Positions 8,545 through 17,038 are shown, numbered from the stretch's first letter. The stretch is 64,000 bases of DNA from Chondromyces crocatus (GCF_001189295.1 NZ_CP012159.1:6774525-6838524), one strand, 5' to 3'. The notes: generated by a model from the sequence alone, not told the origin. Made by a program: numbers and translations.

Positions 8545-9870
8545 ATGACCCAGCTCGTCCGCAGCACCCAGGCTCCCCTCGCGCCCGCGACTCGCCTCCG
8601 AGACATCCCCCGGACCTGCGATGTCGACGTGCCCCTGAGCAGCAATGACCCGCGCTGGCAGGACTTCTCTCCCGCACGCGGCGACGCGGCCACCACCATG
8701 CTCGCACGCGAGCTGGAATGGCGCGACGAGGGCAACTTCGTCCATGCAGCCCTCATCAGCCATCGCGGTGCAGGCAAGAGCACCGAGATCCTGCGGCTCA
8801 CGGAGAGCCTCAGCCGTCAGTACCTCTCCGTCTACCTGGAGGCGACGGTGGACATGGACCCACTCGACATCGAGATGGAGGATCTGCTCCTCAACCTGGT
8901 GATCGCCGTCGAGAAGAAGCTGCGCGCGCTGGGGACGCCGCTCGATTCCGCCCTCATCCAGCGCGTCACGCAGTGGTTCCAGGAGGTCGTGCGGACCACG
9001 AAGTGGGCTCAAGACTTCAACGCAGAAGCCAGCGCGGGCGCGGAAGCCAAACTTTCGCTCCCGGTCCTCGGGAGCCTGTTCGGTGGGCTCAAGGCGCTCA
9101 TGAAGCACGAGAGCCAGTACCGCACCGAGGTCAAAGAGGTTCTCCGGAAGTACCCAGGCACGCTGCTCCAGAGCGTCAATCAAGTGCTGGATGCGGCCAA
9201 CGCGCAGCTCGGGGGCCGCTCGCTGCTCGTCGTGGTGGACAACCTCGACCGTTACGACCCGATCGTCATCGACAAGCTTCTGATGAACGGCGCCGATCGA
9301 GTGCGTCAACTCCGATGCAATCTGATCCTCACGCCCCCCATCGGCCTGCTTCTCCAGCCGCGCTCCGCGGCCCTCGACAGCATCTACACGTGCCACGTGC
9401 TCTACGCGATCCGGCTCAGGGATCGAAAGCAGCGGTACGACGAATTCCATGGAGAAGGCCGCACTCTGATGGAGGAAGCTCTTGCGAGGCGCATCGACCT
9501 CGACACCTTGATCCCTGACAAACCAGCCCGAAACCTCTGATCTTCGCAAGCGGTGGCGCCATCCGGGAGCTGCTCGATCTGGTGACCCAGGCGGCCTACA
9601 TGGCCAGCGGAGAGGTCATCACCGAAGCCGATGCAGAGCGGTCCATCACCCGACGCAAGCAGCGCATCCGGGATCTGATCAACGCGAACGGCTGGATGGA
9701 TGCACTGCGACAGATCGCTGACGACAAGCAGATCTCACCCGATCCCAAATGCTTGGCCGTCCTCTTCCACCGGCTGGCCTTCAAGTACAACGGGGAAGGC
9801 TGGTACGACGTACACCCGCTCGTCGCGTAGCTGCCAGAGTTCCGCAATGCCCCCACGGACGCACGCTGAG
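8545..9870 (+). pseudogene. P-loop ATPase (STAND/AAA-like), broken by frameshift and stop
   Basis: The gene begins at ATG 8545 and encodes an ATPase: Walker A HRGAGKST (residues 73-80) and Walker B LLVVVDNLDRY (about 230-240). The frame ends at TGA 9540 after DKPARNL. The protein sense continues in another frame from about 9531 (KPLIFASGGAIRELLDLV), so one base appears missing near 9530. It then meets TAG at 9828, after which sense continues as LPEFRNAPTDAR to TGA 9870. Repaired, it would be about 440 aa. The TPR gene overlaps its 3' end. It is either a decayed gene or carries sequencing errors; two separate lesions favour decay. The role is unknown; its partner suggests a two-protein ATPase/TPR module. 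Confidence 0.7.
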
Positions 9871-11346
9871 AGGCTGAAGATGCTGGGCTCCTCGATCGGT
9901 GCGGCCGCTCGGCCTCCTGGGGACGAGCTAGCGCGGATGTTCACCCCAGAGGACGCCAGAGCCTACGAGCGGTTCGTCACCTGGTCCGAGGGGGCAGGCT
10001 TCAGGCTTGCCGTGGTGGAGCTTTCGCTGCCACGGGATCGAGATGCGCTCTTGCGGTGGACCCAGGAGGCGGCGAGTGGCGTGCAGACTGCCCGGCTGGA
10101 TGGGCCAGGGGGGCTCGCAGTCTGGGATCTGCTCAAAGCGGCTTTTCAGAGCGCAGGGGAGACGCGCTTGTTGATGTTGACGCATCTGGAAGCCGCCGCC
10201 GACCGGAAAGCCGTCTGCGCACAGCTCAACATCCAGCGAGATGAACTGACCCGAGCGTTCGCCGTGCCGTGGATCCTGGTGCTACACCCGTCTGCCGCGC
10301 TCGATCTGCAACGTCATGCGCCAGATCTCTGCGACTTCGCGACTCTCTGGCTGAAGGTAGGAGCCCCGGATGCGCGAGCACGGCTTGAAGAGACATCCGA
10401 CCTCGCAAGGGTTTCAGACGATCCGTTGCTGGACTCCCTTCCCGGCGACGCAGTAGAACCGCTCCTTGCCGCCGCGCATAACGCAGCGGCACTTTTCAGA
10501 ATCGATGAAGCGCGCGATCTCCTCGCGCGGTACGACATGCTTCATCCTGATACGACGAGTATCAGCCCGCATCGGAGCCTGATCGAAGCGCGCCTGCTGA
10601 ATGCGCAAGGCCAGCCCCTACGCGCAATGGCAATCCTCGAAGAAGCCCATCACCGCTGCAAGGAGGTTCCATCTCCCTTGCATAGCTCTTTGCTCAATCT
10701 GATGGGCACGATCCAGATGCACCAAGGAGATCTTGGCCGAGCCTTGGCTCTCCATGAAGATGCTCTGCAACTGGCCATCAATGCCAAGGATGCTTCCAGT
10801 CAGGAAGTAGCGCGCAGAGGCATCGCTCTCATTCTCATGTCGACCGCTGAGATCGACAGAGCACTCTCCATATTCAGCACGCAGCTAGCCACCTTCGAGC
10901 AGCTCGGCGACATCCGCGCTCGCGCCATCACCCTCGGCGACATCGCACGAATCCTTGTCAAGAAGGGCGACATCGACAAGGCACTCGCCCTGCACCAGGA
11001 GCGACTCCTGGTCTTCGAACAGCTCGGCAATCCGAGGGAGACCGCAGCGATACTCTGGCAGATAGCCAGGATTCATCTCTCCAGCCATAAACCACAACCG
11101 GCCTTGGAAACCCTCGCCAGGGCTTACGCCATCGTGCAACGAGCCGAGCTTCTGGAAGGCATCAGTGTCATTGGCATCGATATGGGCAAACTGCTCTGCG
11201 CGACGGGTGCTCACGAGGAGGGTCTCGCCATTCTCGAGCGCTCTCGCAGCGGCTTCGAGCAGCTTGGCCGAACGGACCGCGCTCAGCAGACCGCGGACCT
11301 GATCGCCTCCCTCCGTTCCCCGCCAGACCTCCCCCCCGCAACCTGA
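9847..11346 (+). CDS. TPR protein partnered with the upstream ATPase
   Basis: This protein of about 499 aa starts at ATG 9847, inside the 3' end of the ATPase gene; the open frame extends upstream only as a shadow. The N-terminal 130 residues form an alpha/beta domain I do not recognise (FRLAVVELSLPRDRDALLRW, then AFAVPWILVLHPSAALDLQ), reminiscent of NTPase-adjacent domains. From about residue 220 to the end are tetratricopeptide-type repeats, with FEQLGDIRARAITLGDIARI the clearest. It is probably a scaffold or sensor working with the ATPase. GC content looks lower than in neighbouring genes, which suggests transfer. Function is not assigned. Confidence 0.75.
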   Translation: MPPRTHAERLKMLGSSIGAAARPPGDELARMFTPEDARAYERFVTWSEGAGFRLAVVELSLPRDRDALLRWTQEAASGVQTARLDGPGGLAVWDLLKAAFQSAGETRLLMLTHLEAAADRKAVCAQLNIQRDELTRAFAVPWILVLHPSAALDLQRHAPDLCDFATLWLKVGAPDARARLEETSDLARVSDDPLLDSLPGDAVEPLLAAAHNAAALFRIDEARDLLARYDMLHPDTTSISPHRSLIEARLLNAQGQPLRAMAILEEAHHRCKEVPSPLHSSLLNLMGTIQMHQGDLGRALALHEDALQLAINAKDASSQEVARRGIALILMSTAEIDRALSIFSTQLATFEQLGDIRARAITLGDIARILVKKGDIDKALALHQERLLVFEQLGNPRETAAILWQIARIHLSSHKPQPALETLARAYAIVQRAELLEGISVIGIDMGKLLCATGAHEEGLAILERSRSGFEQLGRTDRAQQTADLIASLRSPPDLPPAT

Positions 11347-11463
11347 TCTCCTCCTCCCCAACCCGTACCCCCTCCCCACTCTCCCCGCCCCCCTCCTCAT
11401 TCCGCCCACGCTCCCCTCCCCCTTCCCGGCCCGACCTCCTCCCTCTCGTGTCCTCCCCGCATC
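11347..11463. other. Polypyrimidine tract
   Basis: This stretch of about 115 bp on the plus strand is nearly all C and T (CTCCTCCTCCCC, CCCCTCCCCACTCTCC and similar). It follows the TPR gene and precedes the iteron array. Such tracts can form triplex or unusual DNA structures. No gene is present. Confidence 0.6.
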
Positions 11464-11655
11464 GACCGGTCGAACACCCTCCTGCACCTCGTGCAGCACC
11501 CCCTTCGACCGGTCAAACACCCTCCTGCACCTCGTGCAGCACCCCCTTTGACCGGTCAAACACCCTCCTGCACCTCGTGCAGCACCCCCTTTGACCGGTC
11601 AAACACCCTCCTGCACCTCGTGCAGCACCCCCTTTGACCGGTCAAACACCCTCCG
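11464..11655. repeat. 43-bp direct repeat array with two palindromes per unit
   Basis: Units start at 11464, 11507, 11550, 11593 and 11636: four complete 43-bp copies and a truncated fifth, nearly identical. Each unit has the palindrome TTTGACCGGTCAAA (the first copy diverges at its ends) and a hairpin CTGCACctcGTGCAG. The unit length is not a multiple of three, so this is not coding, and there are no variable spacers, so it is not CRISPR. The regular spacing of about four helical turns and the palindromes suggest an operator or iteron array for a dimeric DNA-binding protein. It sits about 230 bp upstream of the gene at 11885. Confidence 0.85.
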
Positions 11656-11884
11656 ACCCCACGAAATCCCGCCCCAATCTCCCCCCTTCCTCCTCGCCTC
11701 CCTCCTCACCCACCACCCCGAAACCGTCCTCTTTCCTCCCCGGACGGTGGTCCCAGTTCCACCGTGGTCGTTCTTCCGGGGAAACATCTTCTTTCTTTTT
11801 TTCTCGAATACGTCAGCAACGCTGCGCGTCAAACCTCTCCGAGAGCGCGCGGTAGGTCCCGGGCGCTTGGAGAGGGATACTTGT
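11656..11884. other. Leader/promoter region of the 11885 gene
   Basis: This is a pyrimidine-rich segment, then a local AT-rich patch (CTTTCTTTTTTTCTCGAATA near 11790-11810) that is the best candidate promoter zone for the downstream gene. A GAGAGGGA sequence precedes the ATG. No convincing hexamer pair was found. Confidence 0.4.
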
Positions 11885-12724
11885 ATGAGGAGATATAGAA
11901 ACAGCGCCGGTTCCCCCATCCGCACCGACTACGGCATCGGCTTGCAGGCAGGGCTCCGAGCGTTTCCCGAGACGAGTGCGCTGGCCGACCCGCTCGAGGT
12001 GCTCAATGACGAGCTGGAGGTGGCGTACCTGGCGCGGCAGGCGCTCAGGAAGCCGATGGTCCACGCGCGGATGGGGGTCCGGTTCGGCAACTACCACGTG
12101 GATCAGGCGATCCGCATGACGCACAGCGCGGCGCACATCGCGGACGGGGGGCGTCGTGGGCCGGTCACCATCGCGCTGTTCCCGGATGGGCTGACGCCGG
12201 TCGTGGTGCGCAGGGGGTCGGCGCAGATCAAGCCGTGTGAGGAGCTGCTCGGCAGGTTCTCGAAGAGCAAGCTGCCGGGGGTGGTGCAGCTCGCGGCAAC
12301 GTGGATGCCGCGCATCCAGACGGCGCTCACGTCGCTGAAGGCCTCGAGCACGAGCTACGAGGGCGCGAGAAAGGCGTACGTGGACGCCTACGCGGAGGAG
12401 TTCGCGCAGCGGGCGGAGCACGCGCGGCAGGTGGATCGGCTGATGGGCCTGGTGCGGGCGGAGTTCCCGCGCGACAAGGCGAAGCAGGACGTCATCTTCC
12501 CGGATCCGACGCGCGACAAGAGCGTGCCGGCGGAGGAGGACGAGGACGAGGAGGACGAGGCCGCCGCGGCCGCGCTGGCGGAGGCCATGTCGTCGGGCGA
12601 GGAAGGCGGTCGGTCCGACGCGGAGGCCGTGACGCCGACCGCGAGCGAAGGGCCTCTCGTGAAAACGGCCCTCGCCACCAGCGGGGCGCCTGCGCCTGAC
12701 GCGCGCGAGGTCGACGCGGCCTGA
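11885..12724 (+). CDS. Hypothetical protein with acidic low-complexity tail
   Basis: This is a 279-aa protein I do not recognise. The start is ATG 11885 with GAGAGGGA upstream; the frame is open further upstream but crosses the 43-bp array. Residues 1-200 look folded and mainly helical (VAYLARQALRKPMVHARMGV, YVDAYAEEFAQRAEHARQV). Residues about 218-235 are a Glu/Asp run followed by an Ala/Glu-rich tail. It has no signal peptide or membrane segment, so it is probably cytoplasmic. The iteron array upstream may control it. Confidence 0.7.
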   Translation: MRRYRNSAGSPIRTDYGIGLQAGLRAFPETSALADPLEVLNDELEVAYLARQALRKPMVHARMGVRFGNYHVDQAIRMTHSAAHIADGGRRGPVTIALFPDGLTPVVVRRGSAQIKPCEELLGRFSKSKLPGVVQLAATWMPRIQTALTSLKASSTSYEGARKAYVDAYAEEFAQRAEHARQVDRLMGLVRAEFPRDKAKQDVIFPDPTRDKSVPAEEDEDEEDEAAAAALAEAMSSGEEGGRSDAEAVTPTASEGPLVKTALATSGAPAPDAREVDAA

Positions 12725-12743
12725 TCCAGCGGTGAGGGTGGAG

Positions 12744-12858
12744 GCACGGAGTCCGTCAGCGCTGGCGCTCGACCACGAGCACTGACGCTCACGCCACGAG
12801 AGCTGACGCTCACGCCACGAGCGCTGGCGCTCGGCGGCTCAGGCGGCGGACTCCGTGC
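12744..12858. repeat. 12-bp inverted repeat flanking short direct repeats
   Basis: GCACGGAGTCCG at 12744-12755 is the reverse complement of CGGACTCCGTGC at 12847-12858. The right arm lies in the last codons of the carrier-like gene. It encloses the 21-bp repeats at 12760-12834. It could act as a structural element between two convergent genes. Confidence 0.55.
12760..12834. repeat. Tandem repeat, 20-21 bp, about 3.5 copies
   Basis: Units at 12760, 12780, 12801 and a partial one at 12822 share the pattern [CA][GA]CTG[AG]CGCTC[AG]C[GC]CCACGAG with small changes. They lie in the gap between convergent genes. Confidence 0.7.
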
Positions 12859-13204
12859 TGTTCTGGAAATCGTCGGGATCTCTGGAGGACGGGCTCACCA
12901 GGTCGCAGCTGATCGGTGGCGCGTCGTCGTGCCAGGTGCCGCTCGCACCGCGGCGGCAGGTCTGGAGCTGGGTGAGCTTGGCGTTCACGAAGTGGGCGAG
13001 GCGGGTGACGGTGCCGAAGTGGGTGGCGTCGATCTCCTCCTCGTGGACGTCGATGATGAACTGCTCCTCGACCAGGGTGGCCAAGGTGCGAAGGTCGGCC
13101 GCGTCGACGCCGCCCGCGAGGAGGGGCGCTTCGTCGCTCAGGCCGCCTGGACCCGTCCAGACGCTGAGCACCAGATTGCGCACCTGGTCCTGAACTGCTT
13201 TCAC
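12839..13204 (-). CDS. Acyl carrier protein-like protein lacking the phosphopantetheine serine
   Basis: This is a 121-aa protein. Residues 5-80 fit a carrier protein: helix 1 (VRNLVLSVW), the pre-helix 2 loop (DEAPLLAGG), helix 2 (VDAADLRTLATLVEEQFIID) and the late conserved HFGTVTRLAHFVNAKL. The attachment site, normally Asp-Ser-Leu/Met, reads Asp-Ala-Ala (Ala35), so no 4'-phosphopantetheine can be added there. A polar 40-residue C-terminal extension follows. No synthase genes are adjacent. It may be a structural or regulatory carrier homologue, or a decayed one. Confidence 0.65.
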   Translation of the reverse strand: MKAVQDQVRNLVLSVWTGPGGLSDEAPLLAGGVDAADLRTLATLVEEQFIIDVHEEEIDATHFGTVTRLAHFVNAKLTQLQTCRRGASGTWHDDAPPISCDLVSPSSRDPDDFQNSTESAA

Positions 13205-13719
13205 AGCGAAACTCCCGGCCGCTTGCGGTGCTGCCGAGGTTGAATGCCCCCGGCCATGCCCGTCGCAGGCTCACCCCTCCGATGCGGCGCATGTCGAGGT
13301 TGTCGCGTCAGGCGCAGCCTTAGTGCGCGGGCACAACGCAGCGCACGCACACGGGACGATATCCGCGGCGAGAGGGGCGGAAGCGCGCGCGAGGCGGACG
13401 GTGCGGCGGAGGCGGTGCGTCGGTCACGGACACAGCGCACTCGGTCACGGACACAGCGCACTCGGTCACGGACACAGCGCACTCGGTCACGGACACAGCG
13501 CACTCGGTCACGGACACAGCGCACTCGGTCACGGACGCGGCGCACTCGGTCACGGACACAGCACTCTCGGTCACGGACGCTGCGCAGAAGAAGCGAGGGC
13601 GGGGTGCAGCCACCGCGCCACCGCGGGCGGCTCAGGGGCTGTAGCTCAGGCGCCGTTCGAGACGCGCTGGTAAGGGCGTCAGCTCAGGCGCTGTTCGATG
13701 CGCACTGGAGCGCGGCAGT
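13205..13719. other. Gap of 515 bp filled by minisatellites
   Basis: Apart from the 21-bp and 36-38 bp repeats, the gap contains only GC-rich unique DNA. It must hold the promoter of the minus-strand carrier-like gene (start 13204). No clear promoter was seen. Confidence 0.5.
13420..13587. repeat. 21-bp minisatellite, 8 copies
   Basis: The unit TCGGTCACGGACACAGCGCAC starts at 13420 and repeats every 21 bp to 13567. The first five copies are identical and the last three have a few substitutions. Because 21 is a multiple of three, every frame stays open and codes heptapeptides (for example SVTECAV on the minus strand). I see no start, ribosome site or homology that would make it a gene. Confidence 0.85.
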
Positions 13720-13753
13720 TCAGGCGCTGTTCGGGGCGTGCTGGAGCGCGGTG
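13644..13753. repeat. Degenerate 36-38 bp repeat, three copies
   Basis: Copies begin at 13644, 13682 and 13718 with GCTCAGGCGC[CT]GTTCGA and end near GCGCACTGGAGCGCGG. The third enters the C-terminal codons of the amidotransferase gene, so the last residues of that protein derive from repeat sequence. Confidence 0.65.
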
Positions 13754-14736
13754 GGGAAGCTGCTGGCGCGGCCGCCGATGGGGGGGGCGGCGGTGCTGGT
13801 GAAGCGCTCGGGGACCACGTCAGGGACGGGGGAAAGCGGGGTGTAGCCGCGGTGGGGGGCGATGAGGTTGAAACGGCGGGTGAGCCAGCCGGGGATGAGC
13901 AAGGTGTAGGTGCGGGCGACGCGGCGCGGATCGTCGAGGGTGCGCAGCATGGCCTGGTAGGTGACCTCGCCGTAGGTGGCCTTGAAGGCGGCGGCTTGCT
14001 CGGGGCGGGAGATCCAGTTCACGACGCCGGCGCGGTCGGCTTCGGGGTGGAACTGGACGGCTTCGATGCCAGGGGCGACGTCGAGGCCGAGGATGGCGCG
14101 GCCCTTGGAGATGCCGTCGCGGCTCTCGCGGGCGAGCAGGGTGCCGCCGAGGGCGGCGAGCTTGCGCTCGTCGAGGTCGATGGCTTCCCAGTTGCGGTGC
14201 TCGAAGGCGAAGAGGCGGTCGCCGAAGGGGGCGAGCAAGGGGTGCGCCTGGCCCTCGGTGGTCATGTAGATGGGCATGATCCCGAACTTGCGGTCGATGC
14301 GCGGGGCGATCTTGGCGACGTCGAAGTGCCGGACGACCATCTCGAAGGAGTGGCAGATGGCGAACATGGCGCGCTGGTCGGCGCCGCCCCGGTGGACGGA
14401 CTCGACGGTCTCGTCGAGGAAGCGCCCGAGGTCGTAGGTCCAGGGCTGGCCATCGTCGTCGAACGGCGAGCCAGGGCCGCCGGTGCCGATGTAGAGGTCG
14501 CAGTCGCGCGGGATGGGGTCGTTGGTGTCGCGCGGGGAGACCTCGTACAGCTCGCAGGGGAGGTCGGGGTTGTAGACGCGCACGCGCTCGAAGAAGGTCG
14601 CCGACATGCCACGCAGGCAGCGCATCGCCTGGTTCACGTGGCCGTTGTTCATGTCCACGATACAGAGGCGCAGCGGCCGGAGCTCGGTCGTGGTGGAGGG
14701 CGCTCTGGGGGCTTCGGCGTGGAGGTGATGCGTCAT
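13720..14736 (-). CDS. Class I glutamine amidotransferase-like protein
   Basis: This 338-aa protein has the class I (triad) amidotransferase fold. The nucleophile elbow is FAICHSFEM (Cys in place of the usual GxCxG setting) and the His-Glu pair is VQFHPEAD. An oxyanion-side loop, IGTGGPGSP, is present. The standalone domain resembles the GMP synthase amidotransferase but has no synthase domain and a C-terminal extension of about 110 residues (RRVARTYTLLIPGWLTRRFN). The likely role is glutaminase or gamma-glutamyl hydrolase-like chemistry on an unknown substrate. Its neighbours give no pathway clue. The final residues fall in a short repeat. Confidence 0.85.
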   Translation of the reverse strand: MTHHLHAEAPRAPSTTTELRPLRLCIVDMNNGHVNQAMRCLRGMSATFFERVRVYNPDLPCELYEVSPRDTNDPIPRDCDLYIGTGGPGSPFDDDGQPWTYDLGRFLDETVESVHRGGADQRAMFAICHSFEMVVRHFDVAKIAPRIDRKFGIMPIYMTTEGQAHPLLAPFGDRLFAFEHRNWEAIDLDERKLAALGGTLLARESRDGISKGRAILGLDVAPGIEAVQFHPEADRAGVVNWISRPEQAAAFKATYGEVTYQAMLRTLDDPRRVARTYTLLIPGWLTRRFNLIAPHRGYTPLSPVPDVVPERFTSTAAPPIGGRASSFPTALQHAPNSA

Positions 14737-15053
14737 CGGCTGGGGTGTCGGCTGTGCGTCAGTGCTGTCTCAAGTGTGCAGCAAAAGCCCCCCTCGCACA
14801 TGTCCATATCACCCCCTGGGGATCCGGAAAAGCAAGGTGTCCAGGGGTGGGAGCCGGGCTCTTCTGCGAGAAAACCGCGGGGTTTCATCGGCTCGCGGGC
14901 TCGCGGTGGGCTGGAAAAAGGCTCGGGCAAGGGGCGAGCGGGTGGCACGGAAGGGTACGGGTTGTGCAATGACGTCCAACGATCTCGGGGGCGGTCTCGG
15001 ACAGAGTGCGCAAAGCTCGCCCATCCTGGAGCGCTTCTGATAGAAGCCGCCGC
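14737..15053. other. Divergent intergenic region, amidotransferase / murJ
   Basis: These 317 bp hold both divergent promoters. A weak stem CCCCTGG...CCAGGGG lies near 14812-14850. Nothing else was recognised. Confidence 0.4.
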
Positions 15054-16910
15054 GTGAGCGCCAAGAGTCCCGTTCGGGGGGGCGTCGAGAGCCCCTCGCC
15101 AGGGACATCGAGCGACGCGAGCGCGGAGAACGGCGGGGCGGGCGCCGCGCCAGGTGGAGGGACGGCGAGCACGGCCACGGGGAGCGCCGTGACAGGCGCT
15201 GGTGCCGCGACAGGCGCTGGTGCCGTGACGGCTACGGAGAGCCAGGGTGTGACACCGCGCACAGGAAAGGCGCCGTCCAGCGGGCGCTCGGCGCTGCTGG
15301 TGACGGCGGGGATCCTGCTGTCGCGGCTGGTGGGGCTGCTGCGGCAGCGGGTGATGGCCCACTATTTCGGGGCCGGCGCGATGGCCGACGTGATCGCGGC
15401 GGCGTTCCGGATCGGCAACATCACGCAGAACCTGCTGGGTGAAGGGACGCTGTCGGCGTCGTTCATCCCGGTGTACGCGAAGCTGCGGGGCGGGGGTCAG
15501 GGGCGCGAGGCGGCGAGGTTCGCGTGGGCGTCGCTGGGGTTGCTCGCGCTGGGCGTCGGCGGGGTGTCGGTGCTGGGGGTGCTGCTGGCGCCGTGGCTCT
15601 CGGCGGGGCTGGCGGCCGGGTTCGATGCGGCGCGGCTCGCGCGGACGACGCAGATCGTGCGGATCGTCTTCCCGATGACGGGGCTCCTGGTGCTGTCGGC
15701 CTGGGGGCTCGGGGTGCTGAACGCGCACCGGCGGTTCTTCTTGCCGTACGCGGCGCCCGTGGTGTGGAGCGCGGTGCAGATCGCAGCGCTGTGGGGGCTC
15801 GGTGGGTGGCTGGGCTGGCGCGGGGAAGCGCTGGCCGAGGCGCTGGCGTGGAGCGCGCTCGTCGGCGCGGGGTTGCAGTTCGGGGTGCTGCTGCCGGCCG
15901 CGCGGCGGCTGCTGAGCGAGGTGGCGCGCGGGGATGAGGCCGCGAGAGGCGCTGGCGAGAAGGCAGCAAGTGCTGGCAGCGCAGGAGGCGCTGGCGAGAA
16001 GGCGGGAGATGCGAGCGAGAAGCCGGAGGGCCGGCTGGGGCTCGACAATCCGAACGTGCGCGAGGCGGCGCGGCGGCTGCCAGGGGCGCTGCTGGGTCGC
16101 GGGGTGATCCAGATCTCGGGGCTGGTGGACACGCTGCTGGTGAGCTTCCTGGGGACGGGGGCGAACGCGGTGTTCGGGTATGCGCAGACGGTCTACCTGC
16201 TGCCCATGAGCCTGCTGGGGACAGGCGAGGCGGCGGTGGCGCTGCCGGAGATGGCGCGGGAGACGGCGGAGGCAGATCGGGCGCGGCGGGATGCGGCGAT
16301 CCGGGCGCGGCTGGGGGCGTCGCTGTCGCGGCTGTCGGTGCTGGCGCTACCGGCGATGGGGGCGCTGATCGCGCTGGGACCGGAGCTGATCACGCTGCTG
16401 CTGCAGACGGGGAGCTTCGATCGAGAGGCGACGGGGCGGGTGGCACCGCTGGTGGCGGCCTACGGTGGCGCGCTGCTGGGGAATGCGTCGGGGCGGGTGC
16501 TGGGGACGACGTGCTTCGCGCTGGGGGACACGAAGACGCCGGCGCGGCTGGCGCTGGTGCGGGTGGTGGTGAGCACGGCGCTGTCGCTGGTGCTGATGCA
16601 GGGGCTGTCGGTGCTGGGGGTGGTGCTGGGGGCGGTGATCGCCGGGTGGGTGGAGGCGCTGCTGCTGGCGCGGCGGGTGCGGGCCGAGGTGGGTGGGCTC
16701 GGGCTCGAAGCGGTGCGGCTGGGGCGGGTGCTCGCGCTCGCGGGGGTGTCGGTGAGCGCGGGGCTCGGCGCGCGGTGGGCGCTGCCGGAGGGGCTCACCA
16801 GTCGGCCGCTGGGCGCGTTCCTGGTGCTGGCGGCGTTCGGTGGGGCGTTCCTGCTGGCCGCGCCGGGGCTCGGGTTGTTGAACGTGCGGTCGCTGCTGCG
16901 GCGGCGCTGA
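15054..16910 (+). CDS. murJ: Lipid II flippase MurJ
   Basis: MurJ flips lipid II across the inner membrane during peptidoglycan synthesis. The MOP-superfamily signature is clear: LLSRLVGLLRQRVMAHYFGA, then AAFRIGNITQNLLGEGTLSA and FIPVYAKL. About 13-14 hydrophobic segments follow to the end. A Gly/Ala-rich linker near residues 290-330 breaks the helices. The first 70 residues are a low-complexity Gly/Ala/Thr cytoplasmic extension absent from most homologues. The start is uncertain: GTG 15054 is chosen, and an in-frame GTG at 15006 would add 16 residues. A 13-bp minisatellite begins at its stop codon. Confidence 0.93.
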   Translation: MSAKSPVRGGVESPSPGTSSDASAENGGAGAAPGGGTASTATGSAVTGAGAATGAGAVTATESQGVTPRTGKAPSSGRSALLVTAGILLSRLVGLLRQRVMAHYFGAGAMADVIAAAFRIGNITQNLLGEGTLSASFIPVYAKLRGGGQGREAARFAWASLGLLALGVGGVSVLGVLLAPWLSAGLAAGFDAARLARTTQIVRIVFPMTGLLVLSAWGLGVLNAHRRFFLPYAAPVVWSAVQIAALWGLGGWLGWRGEALAEALAWSALVGAGLQFGVLLPAARRLLSEVARGDEAARGAGEKAASAGSAGGAGEKAGDASEKPEGRLGLDNPNVREAARRLPGALLGRGVIQISGLVDTLLVSFLGTGANAVFGYAQTVYLLPMSLLGTGEAAVALPEMARETAEADRARRDAAIRARLGASLSRLSVLALPAMGALIALGPELITLLLQTGSFDREATGRVAPLVAAYGGALLGNASGRVLGTTCFALGDTKTPARLALVRVVVSTALSLVLMQGLSVLGVVLGAVIAGWVEALLLARRVRAEVGGLGLEAVRLGRVLALAGVSVSAGLGARWALPEGLTSRPLGAFLVLAAFGGAFLLAAPGLGLLNVRSLLRRR

Positions 16911-17038
16911 GTGGAGGCGCTCGGCGGAGGCGCTGAGTGGAGGCGCTCGGCGGAGGCGCTGAGCCGAGGCGCTCGGCGGAGTCGCTGAGCCGAGGCGCTC
17001 GGCGGAGTCGCTGAGCCGAGGCGCTGAGCGGAGTCGCT
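16909..17038. repeat. 13-bp minisatellite, ten copies, at the murJ stop
   Basis: Ten 13-bp units in five 26-bp pairs (GAGTGGAGGCGCT plus CGGCGGAGGCGCT and variants such as GAGCCGAGGCGCT) begin inside the murJ stop codon. The RRR codons at the murJ end match the unit, so the array may have grown from the gene terminus. Confidence 0.8.

Noticed and set aside
11464-11655. 43-bp array as a CRISPR
   Set aside because: Units are back to back with no variable spacers and no cas gene nearby.
13320-13613. 97-codon minus-strand gene with SVTECAV heptads
   Set aside because: The heptads come only from the 21-bp minisatellite; no ribosome site or flanking protein sequence.
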